Shown here one piece after another: positions 49,901 to 59,331 of a stretch of DNA of 64,000 nt. The notes under the pieces are model-generated. The model saw nothing but the letters and a program-made list of their open reading frames with translations. It had not been told where the DNA came from and did not search any database. The stretch is from Thiohalobacter thiocyanaticus (GTDB lineage: Bacteria > Pseudomonadota > Gammaproteobacteria > Thiohalobacterales > Thiohalobacteraceae): positions 620,001 to 684,000 of the forward strand of contig NZ_QZMU01000001.1 in NCBI RefSeq assembly GCF_003932505.1, written 5' to 3'. Position 1 is the stretch's first letter. The number at the start of each line of letters is the position of its first letter. Position numbers and translations under genes: made by a program.

Positions 49901-52900
49901 CCATCTCGAACGCGCGCTTGACGAAGTGACGGTCGCAGTATTTCTCCAGCAGGGCCAGTGCGGCCTCGCGTGTGTCCGCGACACCGGAGATGATCTGTAC
50001 ACTCGCCGATTCATCGGGTGCCAGGGTAAGGGTGCGGCGGATCGCCACGATGGGATCGAGCACCGGCCCCTGCGTGTTCGACAAAGTCGATGGGCTGTCG
50101 CCGTCTTCCAGCACCAGTGGGTTGACCGCCGTGCGACCCCGTCCGATGAAGCGGGCGCGGTCGGTCTCGTAGGACGGTGCATCGGCTACCGCTCCGGGTG
50201 CAGCCAGCAGGTGAAACATCCAGGGCACCTGCTCGCCGGGTGTGCGGGGACGCCGGGTGCAGAGGATCGCCTGCTGCTCGGGCAGGATTTCGGTCTGCAC
50301 GAACAGATTACTGAAGACGCGATGCGCCAGATCGGCATTCAACGGCGCCAGCACCACTTCCGCGTAGCTCGTCACCTCGATGTGACGGGTGCGCGCCGAC
50401 TGGTTGGTGAGCGTGACGCGACGGATCTCGACGTCGTCCTCGGGCGACACGCTGATCTCGGTGTGTGCTTCGATCAAATGATCGCGTCGCCGGTATTCAG
50501 CACGCGCCTGCACGAAGATCGCCTCGTAGTGGTCGGCGCGGCGCAGGGTCGGCTGGTGAGCGGTCGACCAGTACTTACCGCTGTCGCGGTCGCGCAGGTA
50601 GATGAAAGTGCCCCAGTCATCGGAAGTGGCGTCCTCGCGCCAGCGGGTGACGGCGAGGTCGCGCCAGCGGCTGGTGCTACCGCCGGCATGGGTCGCCATG
50701 ACGTGGTAGCGGCCGTTCGACAACAGATGGACTTCAGGGATCGGCGTGTTCGGATTGGTAAACACGCGCATGATCGCGCCGGTGTCCGCACTGGGGGGAC
50801 GGGCGGCAGCGCTCACTTCGGCGGCGTGCGGATGCAGGGTAGCGCCCTTCTTCGGCACCCGTTCCTGCAGCAGCAGTTCGGTCGCCTGTGTCAGCGGATC
50901 TGACATGAAGCGGCGCTGCATCGGCTGGTCGAGCAGGACATGCGCATACGCCAGCAGGCTCATACCCTGGTGATGCGCCATGAATGCCTGCACGATGGCA
51001 TGCGGCTTGCCCCGCGGCACCCGCGAGGGCGTGTAGTCGATTGCCTCGTAGAAGCCGTATGCGCCGATAAATCCCTGCTCGGCCAGCGTCAGCAGGTTAC
51101 GGCAGGCTTCCCTCGGCATCACCGTCAGCGCCAGTGCACTGGCATAGGGCGCGATCACCAGATCGTCGCCCAATCCGCGCTTGAAGCCGAGGCCGGGCAC
51201 GCCGAATGCCCGGTACTGGTAGACCTTGTGTATGTCGGTGGCGTTATAGCAGGACTCGGAAATGCCCCACGGCACTTCGCGTTGTCGGCCGTATTCGATC
51301 TGGCGCGACACCGCGGCCTTGCAGGTTTGTTCCAGCAGGGTATTGGGGTAACTCGGCATGACCAGCTGCGGCATCAGGTACTCGAACATCGAGCCGCTCC
51401 ACGAAATCAGACTGACGTCGCCGCCATGACTGGTCAGCAGGCGGCCGAGCGAGAACCAGTGCTTCTGCGGCAGCTGTCCCTGCGCAATCAAAAGAAAGCT
51501 GGCCAGGCGTGCTTCCGATGCCAGCAGGTCGTAACAGGACGGATCGCGGCGCCGTTCACCCACATCATAGCCAATGGCCAGCAGACCGCACGTCGTATCG
51601 TAGAGAAATTCAAAATCCATTACCGCCAGAGCGCGGCAACGCTGCACCAGATCGTCGATCACGCCAAGCCGTTCGGCCGCGACGGACGAACGCGCCTCAG
51701 TAACCTTTCCGTGCACGCCAGCCAGTTCCACCAGTGTCGGGATCGTGCTGAAGTGTCGCGGGTCAGGCACCAGCAACCGAAGCTCATCCCGAAGCGCCTG
51801 GGATTGCCGGTCGAATGCCCGCGCCCAGTAAACCAGTTCACCATCGATATCGACATCAGCCGGAAGCCAGTCAACCAACTCCCCGCTGGCACGGTGAATC
51901 TCCTCCAGCGCCTGCTCGGCGGCTGCCAATGTCTGGGGCGAGCCGCTCAGTGTGAAAGAGTACAGCTTGTCCTGCAGCAACCTGATCTTGTTTGCAATAT
52001 CCGGATCGAACGACAGAGGCAGCTGTTCAGCGAACACCTGCAAACTATCCTGAAGCCCCTGCAATGCGTTTGACGACAGCACCGGCTGATCTTTCAGCTC
52101 GGCCAGCCCAGCCTGCAGGGTGAGCAGACAGCCGGCCAGGTTACCGCTGTCGACCGACGAGACGTACTGCGGGTGCAGCGGCTCCAGGGTGTGCGTGTCG
52201 TACCAGTTGTACAGATGGCCGCGGTAGCGTTCCAGCTTCTCCACCGAGTCGAGTGTATTGCCGATGCGCTGCAGGCATTCCCCGGCCGTGATGTAGCCGA
52301 AATCGACCGCCGCCAGGTCGGCCAGCAGCGACATGCCGATGTTGGTGGGCGAGGTGCGCGAGGCGATGGCCGCTGCCGGGTATTCCTGAACGTTGTCGGG
52401 CGGCAGCCAGTTGTCCTGCGGACCGACGAAGTCCGCGAAGTAGCGCCAGGTGCGCCGCGCCGACTTCCGCAGGAAGGCTTCCTGGTCGACGCTCAGGCCC
52501 GGGACGGGGGCGGCCAGCGGCCGGCTGATCCACCAGCCGGCGACAGGCGATAACAGCCACAGCAGCAGGATAGGCGCAGCGGCGAGCCACGCCGCCGGCT
52601 GACCAGCCATGGCCAATGCCGCGCCCAGTGCCAGCGCGAGCACCGGCGCGACCCACATCTCCCGGAAAAATTCGGCGAGCGTGCGGCGAGCGTTGCGGCG
52701 CGCGTAGGACGGCAGTTTCCACAGCAGCAGGCCGCGTCGCGTGAACAGCATGCGAAGCCCCGAACGCAGGATTGCCCCCAGGCAGATCAGGGTGTCGTAA
52801 GGCAAAAAAGCCAGGGTCAGTACGGCGAGCACAAGCGGGCGCCCCGCGGATCTGCCGGCCAGGTTCAGGTGCACTCGCCATTCCCATTCTTCGGGCTTGC

Positions 52901-55586
52901 GAACAAGCTCGATGGCAGCGGCCAGCAGGGTGGGCAGAAATATCACCGCCATGACCAGCAAGGCCCAGTGCCACTCGGGCCCCGGCCCCAACAGCCAGCC
53001 GCCGGCCAACAGGGCGAGCAGCGCAGGCGCGACCAGGCTGCGCCTCAGATTGTCGAAAAGCTTCCACCGTGACAGGGCCGAAAGCGGGTTCGCCTGCCGC
53101 CTCACCCGCTCGCCATTCGGGCCGGGAGGGGCCGGCACGCGTGGTAGCAACCAACCGGCCAGCTGCCAGTCGCCGCGTATCCAGCGGTGGCGCCTGCTGG
53201 CCTCGGTGGCGATACTGGCCGGATGTTCCTCGATGAGTTCGACATCGGTCACCAGCGCCGAACGCGCATAGCCACTTTCCAGCAGGTCGTGGCTGAGGAT
53301 GAGATTTTCAGGAAAACGGCCGTCGACGGCCTGACGAAACGCATCGACGTCGTAGATACCCTTGCCGATGAACGAGCCTTCCCCGAACACATCCTGGTAG
53401 ACATCCGATACTTCGCGAGTGTAGGGATCGATGCCCGAGTCACCCGCAAACAGTTTGGAAAAGCGTGACCGGCCGGCACTGGTCAGGCTGATCGAGGTGC
53501 GCGGCTGCAGGATCGCATAGCCTTCGACAATGCGTCCTTTTCCGGCATCATACACAGGCCGGTTAAGCGGGTGCGCGAGGTTGCCGATCAGCGTACGTGC
53601 CGCGTCGCGCGGCAGTTGGGTGTCGGTATCCAGGGTGATGACGTACTGGACCGAAGCCAGGAGGGACAGATCACCGACGATATCCGAGAAGGCCGTATGT
53701 GCTTCACCCCTCAACCGAGCGTTGAACTGCTCCAGCTTGCCGCGCTTGCGCTCGTAGCCCATCCACACCCGTTCGAACGGGTTCCACACCCGTGGCCGGT
53801 GAAACAGATAGAAGATGCATGCGCGATCCTCGCGATAAGTCACGTTGAGCGACTCGAGTGCTGTACGGGCATATTCAAGCAGGGCTTCATCGTCCGGCTG
53901 CGTCTGCTCGGGCGCGTCGGAAAAATCCGTCAGCAGGGCAAAGAACAGATTGGGATCGCGATTGCCGAGGTAGCGGATTTCCATCGCTTCGATCAGATCG
54001 TCGACGTCCTGGGGCTTCGTCAACAGGGTGGGGACGATCACCATGGTGCGGTGGCTGTCCGGAATTCCGGTGGAAAAATCCAGTCGCGGCAGCACCTGCG
54101 GCTGCAGGACGAGCGTGACCAGCAGGTTCACCAGCGGTACGGCCAGCGCCGAGGCGCCGATGACGAGGGGAAGTGCCAACAGCCCGATCCGCCAGCCATC
54201 TGCATCGACCCTGCCCGTATCAAGGCCGAGCAGGGCCAGCCCGGCCGCTGTCGCGAGCAGCGTGAGCAGCAGGATCGGGCCGAGATAAAGCGGGAAGCGG
54301 AGATGCCGGCCCATCCGGCTGAGCCTGGATTTCCACGACAGCCGGCAGTCGACCGCAGACTCCAGCTGTGGTCGTCCCAGATCGATCAGGTAATAGCCCA
54401 CATGCGCCGTGCGATCATACGTGCCCTGTTGCACCGCGGCTGCCTGCGCCAGCGCGACGGCTTCGCGTGCCACCGCCATTTCGCTCCAGGTGGTGTGTCG
54501 CGCCACATCCTCGATGACGTGCCGATAGCGGTCGCGGGTGGCAAAATCCTGGCAGGCGTACACTGCCATTGGGTCTTCGTGCAGGGTCTGTTCGACGACG
54601 CTGAGCGACTCGACGTATTGCTTCCAGTCCATGGCACCGATGAAGCGCAGGCTGCCGATACTGTTGGCGATGGAAATCTGGTTGGCCGCGGCGGTGCGAC
54701 CGGCCGCCTCCGACAAGCCGGCTGCGGTCACCCCCTGGTCGAGCAATTTGTGCTCGACCCAGGTTTGTACGAAGGCCATGGCCGGCCCTTGCGCCTGTAG
54801 CCGGTCGTAAAACTCCTCCACAAACGGCGCGGTAAGCGGAACATCGGCATGGGCAAACTCGGCCAGCAACTGGATCAGCTGTTTTGGCTCGGTTTCGGCC
54901 GCCTCGAGCATGCGGTCCGCCCAGGTGATGGCCGCATCGCGCTCCTCGCGCCGCTGGGCGATACGCACACCGACACGGCGAAGATTTTCCAGCAGCGCCA
55001 GCTGCAGCATGATCGGGAAAGCCCACAATTCGCCCAGTTTCAGAGGCTCGACGGTCTGATAGGCGGAAATGAACTGGGTGGCGTTGTCGCTGTCGACGCG
55101 GCCGTCCATGTGTGAGATCAGTTCCAGCGCCAGATCGTAGATGCGTGGAAATCCGGCCGACGAGCCAGCGGCCAGCCGCGGCAACTGCTGGCTGTAGCCG
55201 CGGGGCAGGTGTCGACGCGCCAGGGTGATCTGCTGCTCGATCAGGTAGAAATTGTCGAGCAACCAGGCCTCTGCCGGCACGATCCGTTGTCCCTGGGTGG
55301 CGACGGTGGTGACGACTTCATACGCCGCCAGCAGAACCCTTGCATTGTCCGCCAGCCGTGGCAGCAACCGGTCTTCTGGCCCCGGATGCGGATCAATCCT
55401 GTGCTGACCTGCGAGCGTGACTGCGTGACGCTTCAGTTGCTCGATACTGAACAGCTCCGCACGCAGCAAGCCGGTATCACGCTCATGGCGCAGCGCATTC
55501 CGTATGTGTGGCGAAAACCTGAACGCTTCGATGCTTATGACATACTCCTTGTCCGAACCTTGGATGCTCAAAGCAGCCCTGGCCAT
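46902..55586 (-). CDS. ndvB: Cyclic beta-1,2-glucan synthase (NdvB/ChvB type)
   Basis: A 2,894-residue inner-membrane enzyme, close to the family's usual ~2,800-2,900. The N-terminal ~420 residues are helical and cytosolic. Membrane segments at about 430-500 are followed by the GT84 glucosyltransferase domain with LDTDTQLPRD near residue 653 and RWIRGDW near 785. More membrane segments lie at about 850-1030. The C-terminal half holds two glycoside phosphorylase-like (GH94) blocks that set ring length, ending with GCGDWNDGMNLIG, GGQYTHAAIWSTMAFAM and GGWTWYTGAAGWMYR. The product is periplasmic cyclic glucan, made in low-osmolarity adaptation and host contact. It is monocistronic, and the gene appears intact over 8.7 kb. 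Confidence 0.94.
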   Translation of the reverse strand: MARAALSIQGSDKEYVISIEAFRFSPHIRNALRHERDTGLLRAELFSIEQLKRHAVTLAGQHRIDPHPGPEDRLLPRLADNARVLLAAYEVVTTVATQGQRIVPAEAWLLDNFYLIEQQITLARRHLPRGYSQQLPRLAAGSSAGFPRIYDLALELISHMDGRVDSDNATQFISAYQTVEPLKLGELWAFPIMLQLALLENLRRVGVRIAQRREERDAAITWADRMLEAAETEPKQLIQLLAEFAHADVPLTAPFVEEFYDRLQAQGPAMAFVQTWVEHKLLDQGVTAAGLSEAAGRTAAANQISIANSIGSLRFIGAMDWKQYVESLSVVEQTLHEDPMAVYACQDFATRDRYRHVIEDVARHTTWSEMAVAREAVALAQAAAVQQGTYDRTAHVGYYLIDLGRPQLESAVDCRLSWKSRLSRMGRHLRFPLYLGPILLLTLLATAAGLALLGLDTGRVDADGWRIGLLALPLVIGASALAVPLVNLLVTLVLQPQVLPRLDFSTGIPDSHRTMVIVPTLLTKPQDVDDLIEAMEIRYLGNRDPNLFFALLTDFSDAPEQTQPDDEALLEYARTALESLNVTYREDRACIFYLFHRPRVWNPFERVWMGYERKRGKLEQFNARLRGEAHTAFSDIVGDLSLLASVQYVITLDTDTQLPRDAARTLIGNLAHPLNRPVYDAGKGRIVEGYAILQPRTSISLTSAGRSRFSKLFAGDSGIDPYTREVSDVYQDVFGEGSFIGKGIYDVDAFRQAVDGRFPENLILSHDLLESGYARSALVTDVELIEEHPASIATEASRRHRWIRGDWQLAGWLLPRVPAPPGPNGERVRRQANPLSALSRWKLFDNLRRSLVAPALLALLAGGWLLGPGPEWHWALLVMAVIFLPTLLAAAIELVRKPEEWEWRVHLNLAGRSAGRPLVLAVLTLAFLPYDTLICLGAILRSGLRMLFTRRGLLLWKLPSYARRNARRTLAEFFREMWVAPVLALALGAALAMAGQPAAWLAAAPILLLWLLSPVAGWWISRPLAAPVPGLSVDQEAFLRKSARRTWRYFADFVGPQDNWLPPDNVQEYPAAAIASRTSPTNIGMSLLADLAAVDFGYITAGECLQRIGNTLDSVEKLERYRGHLYNWYDTHTLEPLHPQYVSSVDSGNLAGCLLTLQAGLAELKDQPVLSSNALQGLQDSLQVFAEQLPLSFDPDIANKIRLLQDKLYSFTLSGSPQTLAAAEQALEEIHRASGELVDWLPADVDIDGELVYWARAFDRQSQALRDELRLLVPDPRHFSTIPTLVELAGVHGKVTEARSSVAAERLGVIDDLVQRCRALAVMDFEFLYDTTCGLLAIGYDVGERRRDPSCYDLLASEARLASFLLIAQGQLPQKHWFSLGRLLTSHGGDVSLISWSGSMFEYLMPQLVMPSYPNTLLEQTCKAAVSRQIEYGRQREVPWGISESCYNATDIHKVYQYRAFGVPGLGFKRGLGDDLVIAPYASALALTVMPREACRNLLTLAEQGFIGAYGFYEAIDYTPSRVPRGKPHAIVQAFMAHHQGMSLLAYAHVLLDQPMQRRFMSDPLTQATELLLQERVPKKGATLHPHAAEVSAAARPPSADTGAIMRVFTNPNTPIPEVHLLSNGRYHVMATHAGGSTSRWRDLAVTRWREDATSDDWGTFIYLRDRDSGKYWSTAHQPTLRRADHYEAIFVQARAEYRRRDHLIEAHTEISVSPEDDVEIRRVTLTNQSARTRHIEVTSYAEVVLAPLNADLAHRVFSNLFVQTEILPEQQAILCTRRPRTPGEQVPWMFHLLAAPGAVADAPSYETDRARFIGRGRTAVNPLVLEDGDSPSTLSNTQGPVLDPIVAIRRTLTLAPDESASVQIISGVADTREAALALLEKYCDRHFVKRAFEMAWFQSQEVLRHLNVTEEDAQIYGRLANSVIFGTALRRATPDVIARNQLGQSGLWRFGISGDLPIVLLHIGDLNRIVLVKQVLQAHAYWRMKGLAADMVIVNEDFSGYRAELQDRIMGLINSGPEAQMIDKPGGVFVRRAEELTENERVLLQTVARIVFRDTAATLIEQVDRRVSSERVSDLLEPSQQAGAKPVYPLAPRERIFCNGLGGFTPDGHEYVVTLEPGQTTPVPWANVIASPHIGTVVSESGSAYTWVENAHEFRLTTWHNDPLSDSSGEALYIRDEETGAFWSPMPLPAHGRSGYVCRHGFGYSVFEHFEADIVSELFTYVAMDAPVKFVVVKLRNASKRARSLSLTGYWELVLGEWRHANLMHIVTEIDPHTGALFARNAYGRECANRVVFTHVSERERSVSGNRAEFIGRNGSLASPAAMRRKHLSGRIGAGLDPCAAIQARIELSAGQEREIVFVFGAAGNTDEARHFIQQFGGPAGARQALEAVWGHWNHTLGAVNVDTPDTALNVLANGWLVYQTISCRLWGRSGYYQSGGAYGFRDQLQDTMALIHATPWLAREQLIRCAGRQFIKGDVQHWWHPPNGQGVRTHFSDDYLWLPYAACRYVLATGDMGVLDESIHFLEGRELYAEEEAYYDQPQRSSEAASLYEHCVRAIKHGLRFGAHRLPLIGCGDWNDGMNLIGKEGKGESVWLAWFLFENLELFAGLARDHGDTAFADVCTEQAEQLRSSIESQAWDGGWYRRAWFDDGTPLGSSSNDECQIDSISQSWAVISQGGDPVRARQAMMAVDKRLVRRDKQIIQLLDPPFDKSDLEPGYIKGYIPGVRENGGQYTHAAIWSTMAFAMLGDTDRAWEFFAMLNPVHHGSTADAIERYKVEPYVMCADIYGVSPHIGRGGWTWYTGAAGWMYRLTVETLLGLQLEVDHLRIVPCVPADWESYKIHYRYRDTVYHITVRRVGGPSGQVSRVTVDGAERPDTRIPLVDDRQEHFVEVDLG

Positions 55587-55966
55587 GTGGCCGGTATTAA
55601 CCGAAAACGAATCCCACGTTCCTGCTGACCCTAAGCCCTTATCCTTTTATCAGTTGATTCGGTCAATTAATTGTACGCTGTTTTGGCGGGAATTGAGGTC
55701 ATCAAGATGAAAAGAGAGGACATATCGTCTTCGGTGACAGACCAGTGCATTATACCTTGGTGAAGAACTGCTTTATGCTGCCTGTCATTGCCAGATATTG
55801 CCACACCACTACACAAAGACCGTTTGAGGAGGGCTCTGTGGGACAGCGCACATACAGGAAGTGTATCATCTGGTAAATTTCCCGAGTGCAATAAGGTATG
55901 GTCCGATGCTGACCAACCGGATCAGGATGCGGATGCTTTTTCCTTATTGCGCACAAGGAGCACGAA
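55587..55966. other. Divergent gap between ndvB and the PRC-barrel gene, with inverted repeat
   Basis: No convincing gene in 380 bp; an 18-codon frame at 55707-55763 is not supported. A 9-bp inverted repeat GCAATAAGG (55888-55896) / CCTTATTGC (55942-55950) ends just before the PRC gene's ribosome site (AAGGAG at about 55955) and could be an operator or leader hairpin. A palindrome CAATTAATTG lies near 55663. Confidence 0.45.
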
Positions 55967-56563
55967 ATGAACACAAGTTATCGCAAGACATTCCTGGCCA
56001 GCGCAATTGCTGTGCTGATATCCGCCCCTGCGTTCGCTGCCGAAGGCATCCAGTCTGAAGGTGAATCTACGCCAGGAAAGGCTGGGACGGAAAAGCCTGT
56101 AACCGAAAAGCCAATGGATATGGAACCGAAAATGGGTGGCAAATCCATGGGTATGACCACCAAAACCCAGGCAAGGGGTGATAATCCGATTTACTCCCGA
56201 TCCGCGGATGAGCTTGAAGGCACGGAGGTAGTGGATAGCGCTGGAGAGAATGTCGGAACAATCAAGCATGTAGTATTCATGCGTGACCGTCACAGCGCTC
56301 ATGCGGTTATTTCTACCGGCGGGTTGCTGGGCCTTGGGGAACGTGACATCGTCGTGTCACTCGATGAGCTCGATACCGTGGGTGAGGAGTTGCAGTTGAA
56401 AAACACGAAGGAGCAAATTCAGGCCCGCAAGGAGTATCAACCCGAGCAATACGTCGAACTGAAAGGTGACAAACCGATCGGAGTGGAGTTCTCTGCATTC
56501 GAGCCAGCAGATAGCGACTCTGATCCGGAGCTGGTTCCGGAACCCTCAGAATCGACTCAGTAA
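55967..56563 (+). CDS. Exported PRC-barrel domain protein
   Basis: A 198-residue exported protein. A signal peptide (FLASAIAVLISAPAFAAEG, cleavage near residue 25) is followed by a Lys/Met/Glu-rich linker (about 30-65). A PRC-barrel then begins YSRSADELEGTEVVDSAGEN and continues with IKHVVFMRDRHSAHAVIST and LGERDIVVSLDEL. The tail is acidic (SDPELVPEPSEST). PRC-barrels occur in envelope-stress and RNA-binding proteins; exported versions are common in stress islands. ATG 55967 has AAGGAG upstream. It is the first of several small stress-type genes reading rightward. Confidence 0.82.
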   Translation: MNTSYRKTFLASAIAVLISAPAFAAEGIQSEGESTPGKAGTEKPVTEKPMDMEPKMGGKSMGMTTKTQARGDNPIYSRSADELEGTEVVDSAGENVGTIKHVVFMRDRHSAHAVISTGGLLGLGERDIVVSLDELDTVGEELQLKNTKEQIQARKEYQPEQYVELKGDKPIGVEFSAFEPADSDSDPELVPEPSESTQ

Positions 56564-57253
56564 TAAAATCTATGCAGTGAATGTGTGAATGAACACAATC
56601 AGGGAGCATTGCTTGTATCTGCATCTAACCCGATCCAGGGTCAGTGTATTCGCAGGCTATGCTCCTTTATTTTTATGATGGTACAGCCGATCACAATCGA
56701 AAGCATGCACCACGCAACATCTACGCCTGAAACCATATCGGTTCCGCACGATTTCGCACACAGGATCATTAATCTTGTGGTTTGAACCACAACGCAGAGC
56801 GACTTGGTTCTTGCGGAAAATAATAGTAATGGAAGTATAATTCTCCCTTTTCGCTGAAAAACCATCCTGACTACCCCGCATCAACCCGGCCGACCAGGCC
56901 TTACAAATCTCACCCGATACGGTTATCTGACCGGCAGCATGGTCCGAATTCCGATCCTGTGCTCCGGCCAGACCAAACCGGCATCAGTATGAGAAAGTTC
57001 CGTTGTTTCGACTGCTTACTGAAATAGCGCCATCCGAGAACATAGCCGGAACCGATAACCTACTGACTTTGTTGCGGAAACATGTCGGACACTGGTGGCT
57101 GGAGACATATCTGAAGAAAATGACACCGCATAAGTTGGACAACGCACAGAGCAGTCCTCGATCTTCAGCTATCTTGAAAACATAACCCTGCATCTACATG
57201 AGTTCATGGATAAGAGGCAGAACCCAAACGGAATGATCATCTGGAGATCAATC
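56564..57253. other. 690-bp gap with no recognisable gene
   Basis: Short frames occur (for example 57003-57185 on plus, 60 codons) but lack ribosome sites and family features. The stretch is visibly less GC-rich than the lipid locus. A short inverted repeat near 57024-57050 is not striking. It may hold the promoter of the CsbD gene; I could not identify one. Confidence 0.4.
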
Positions 57254-57433
57254 ATGAACAAGAATCAGGTCAAAGGTCGTGCGAACGAGGCGAAGGGGAA
57301 GGTCAAGGAGGTTGCCGGAAAGGTGACCGGCGATAAAAGCACGGAGTACGAGGGTAAAGCCGAGAAGCATGGCGGCAAGGCTGAAGCCAGGTACGGAGAT
57401 CTCAAGAGCGACGTCAAGAAGGAAACGAAGTGA
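57254..57433 (+). CDS. CsbD-family small stress protein
   Basis: A 59-residue highly charged protein beginning MNKNQVKGRANEAKGKVKEV and containing KVTGDKSTEYEGKAEKHGG, the CsbD signature (QVKGxxxxxKGKxKExxGxxTxD). CsbD proteins are small, abundant, general-stress induced and of unknown mechanism. ATG 57254 begins the family; the GGAGA at about 57243 can serve as ribosome site. The bases before it share GGAATGAT-ATC with the DUF3185 gene upstream. Confidence 0.88.
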   Translation: MNKNQVKGRANEAKGKVKEVAGKVTGDKSTEYEGKAEKHGGKAEARYGDLKSDVKKETK

Positions 57434-57615
57434 ACTATTCAACGACACAATCGAAAAGCAGATACCAGCCGCCGATGACATGCAGACAGGAGTCACATTG
57501 CTGAGTGTCGTCACCAGGCCGGGAAGCGCAGCGGATTAAAATTCCAGCTGTAGCACCAGACAACCATCCCTGAATAGCGGAATGATGATCCCTCCTCGAG
57601 CTGAAAGAGGTTGAA

Positions 57616-57831
57616 ATGATGAATAATAGAATTTTGGCAATTGTGTTGCTTGTTATCGGCTTGATCCTGCTTTTCTTTGCGTATCAGTCATCCCAAAGCC
57701 TGGGCGATCAGGTGACGGAGGCCGTTACCGGACGCTTCACTGACTCCACCACCTGGTTCCTGATCCTTGGCGCGGCTTCTGCGGTGGCCGGTATTGGGCT
57801 GCTGCTGTTCGGTAAATCCGCAAGCAAGTAG
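57616..57831 (+). CDS. DUF3185-family small membrane protein
   Basis: A 71-residue protein with two membrane helices (ILAIVLLVIGLILLFFAY and TWFLILGAASAVAGIGLLLFG) separated by a soluble loop with SQSLGDQVTEAVTGRFTD, the typical DUF3185 pattern. The function is not known. AGAGG precedes the ATGATG start. It lies 14 bp before the transporter gene and may be cotranscribed with it. Confidence 0.82.
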   Translation: MMNNRILAIVLLVIGLILLFFAYQSSQSLGDQVTEAVTGRFTDSTTWFLILGAASAVAGIGLLLFGKSASK

Positions 57832-57845
57832 CGCAGGAATTCGCG

Positions 57846-59032
57846 ATGCCCAACCACAGGCAGGAATCCCTGGTTGGCAGGGCGAAGGTTGTCGATCAAA
57901 ACCTGGCGGCGTCACCTCCGGATAAACGACTGTTCAACGCCGTTGAGCTTCGCTTGTTTCGCTACACGGCGGTCCTGTTGTCCCTGGTTTCACTGACCGC
58001 GCTAATCGGAATCATCGTGTGGTCATTAGGCTGGATACTGAATGCCTTCTACAACCTGCTTCTGTCGCTCTCCCTGGCCGGCATTCTGGCGCTGGTGCTT
58101 TATCCGGTAGTGGACTTTCTCGAGAGTTGGCTTCGCTTACCCCGCTTGCTGGCCATCATTCTTCTGCTGGCAGTCTTCTTCGTGGGTATCAGCGGCCTGA
58201 TTTTCCTGCTCGTCCCCATTCTGGTCAGCCAGACCGTCCAGCTGATGACTGTTTTGCCCGATATACTCGCAAGCTGGCAGGCACATTTCTCCTATCAGTT
58301 CCCGGAACTCACCGCCATGATTTCCACCCGGATGGAGAGCAGCGGCGGGGAGGAGTCCCAGCCAGTCCTGCCAGGCCTGGAGGAACCGGGCAGGACCATC
58401 ATGTCCTATCTGGGGCTGTTGGCGGGTATCAGCTTCGTGCCCCTGTTCCTGTTCTTCACCCTGCTCTCCGGGGACTTACTCCGGGGAAAGGCATCCGAAC
58501 TGTTATCCCTTTCCACAAGACCACCCAGCAGAAGGTGCTGTATTTCATGGATGTTTTCGTGGGATACGTCACCGCCTTCTTTCAGGGCCAGCTGATCATC
58601 GCCGTGTCCATGGGTACCTTGTATGCCATAAGCTTTACTCTGATCGGCCTGGAGTTCGGCGTACTTATCGGTCTGGTGCTTGGGCTGCTGAATATCGTCC
58701 CCTTCCTGGGCACCCTGATCGGCCTGCTGGTGGTCCTGCCCATGGCCTATCTGCAGCCTGATGGCGGCATTGAGTTACTGCTCCTGACCGGTCTGGTATT
58801 CGCGGCGGTTCAAGTAATCGAAAGCTGGCTGTTGACGCCGAAAATCATGGCCAACCGCTCGGGCCTGCACCCCGAACTCGTGGTTATTTCACTGTTCTTC
58901 TGGGGCACAGCCCTGGGCGGCATTATCGGCATGGTACTTGCGGTTCCCCTGACAGCGTTCTTCGTCGCTATCTGGAGCGAGATCAAAGCCAGTCTGAAAC
59001 GCTCGCTGAGCAACCGGGAAGTCAGACCATGA
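57846..59032 (+). pseudogene. AI-2E/PerM-family transporter, frameshifted
   Basis: This gene codes for a permease of the AI-2E transporter (PerM) family, about 390 residues with eight membrane segments. The first frame (57846 to about 58510) covers segments one to five up to LLSGDLLRGKASELLSL. The second frame continues without loss: FHKTTQQKVLYFMDVFVGYV, LNIVPFLGTLIGLLVVLP, QVIESWLLTPKIMANRSGLH to a stop at 59032. One T missing from the CCCTTTCC run near 58510 explains the shift. All other features are intact, so this is a single-base break or a sequencing error. It follows a DUF3185 gene by 14 bp. Confidence 0.85.
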
Positions 59033-59040
59033 ACGAGGCA

Positions 59041-59331
59041 CTATGTGCGACGCCCTAAGATGGCAGACAGCAAGGTTCCCGCGGCAAAGGCGATACCCAG
59101 GGAGATCAAAGGCTTGTTCCGCACGAAGGCGCTAATGGACTGCCGGGCTTCGCGGGAGCGCTGCTTGACCTTCTGCCCGGCATCCCTGACACGGGCCTCC
59201 GTATCCGCGGCCTTATGGCGAATCTGTTCCTCGCCCTTGCCCGCAGTCCTGGCGAACTTGTCCACCGACTCGTGGGCACGCTCAGAAAGACGGTCTGTGG
59301 TGGTGTGGTCGCCACTCGATGGTTTTCTCAT
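59041..59331 (-). CDS. DUF883 (ElaB/YqjD)-family membrane-anchored protein
   Basis: A 96-residue protein. The charged helical part (about 10-70) holds SERAHESVDKFARTAGKGEE and VRDAGQKVKQRSREARQS, and the single C-terminal membrane helix is PLISLGIAFAAGTLLSAILG, ending RRT. This is the DUF883 layout; E. coli YqjD and ElaB of this family bind ribosomes in stationary phase. ATG 59331 is preceded by AGGGGGA; the longer in-frame extension upstream is non-coding. It is convergent with the transporter gene, 8 bp away. Confidence 0.82.
   Translation of the reverse strand: MRKPSSGDHTTTDRLSERAHESVDKFARTAGKGEEQIRHKAADTEARVRDAGQKVKQRSREARQSISAFVRNKPLISLGIAFAAGTLLSAILGRRT

Noticed and set aside
55707-55763. 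An 18-codon frame preceded by GAGGTC upstream of the PRC-barrel gene
   Set aside because: Too short and with too weak a ribosome site to support; it could be chance in a 380-bp gap.
57003-57185. A 60-codon plus-strand frame in the 690-bp gap
   Set aside because: No ribosome site, no family resemblance, and no sign of conservation visible from sequence alone.
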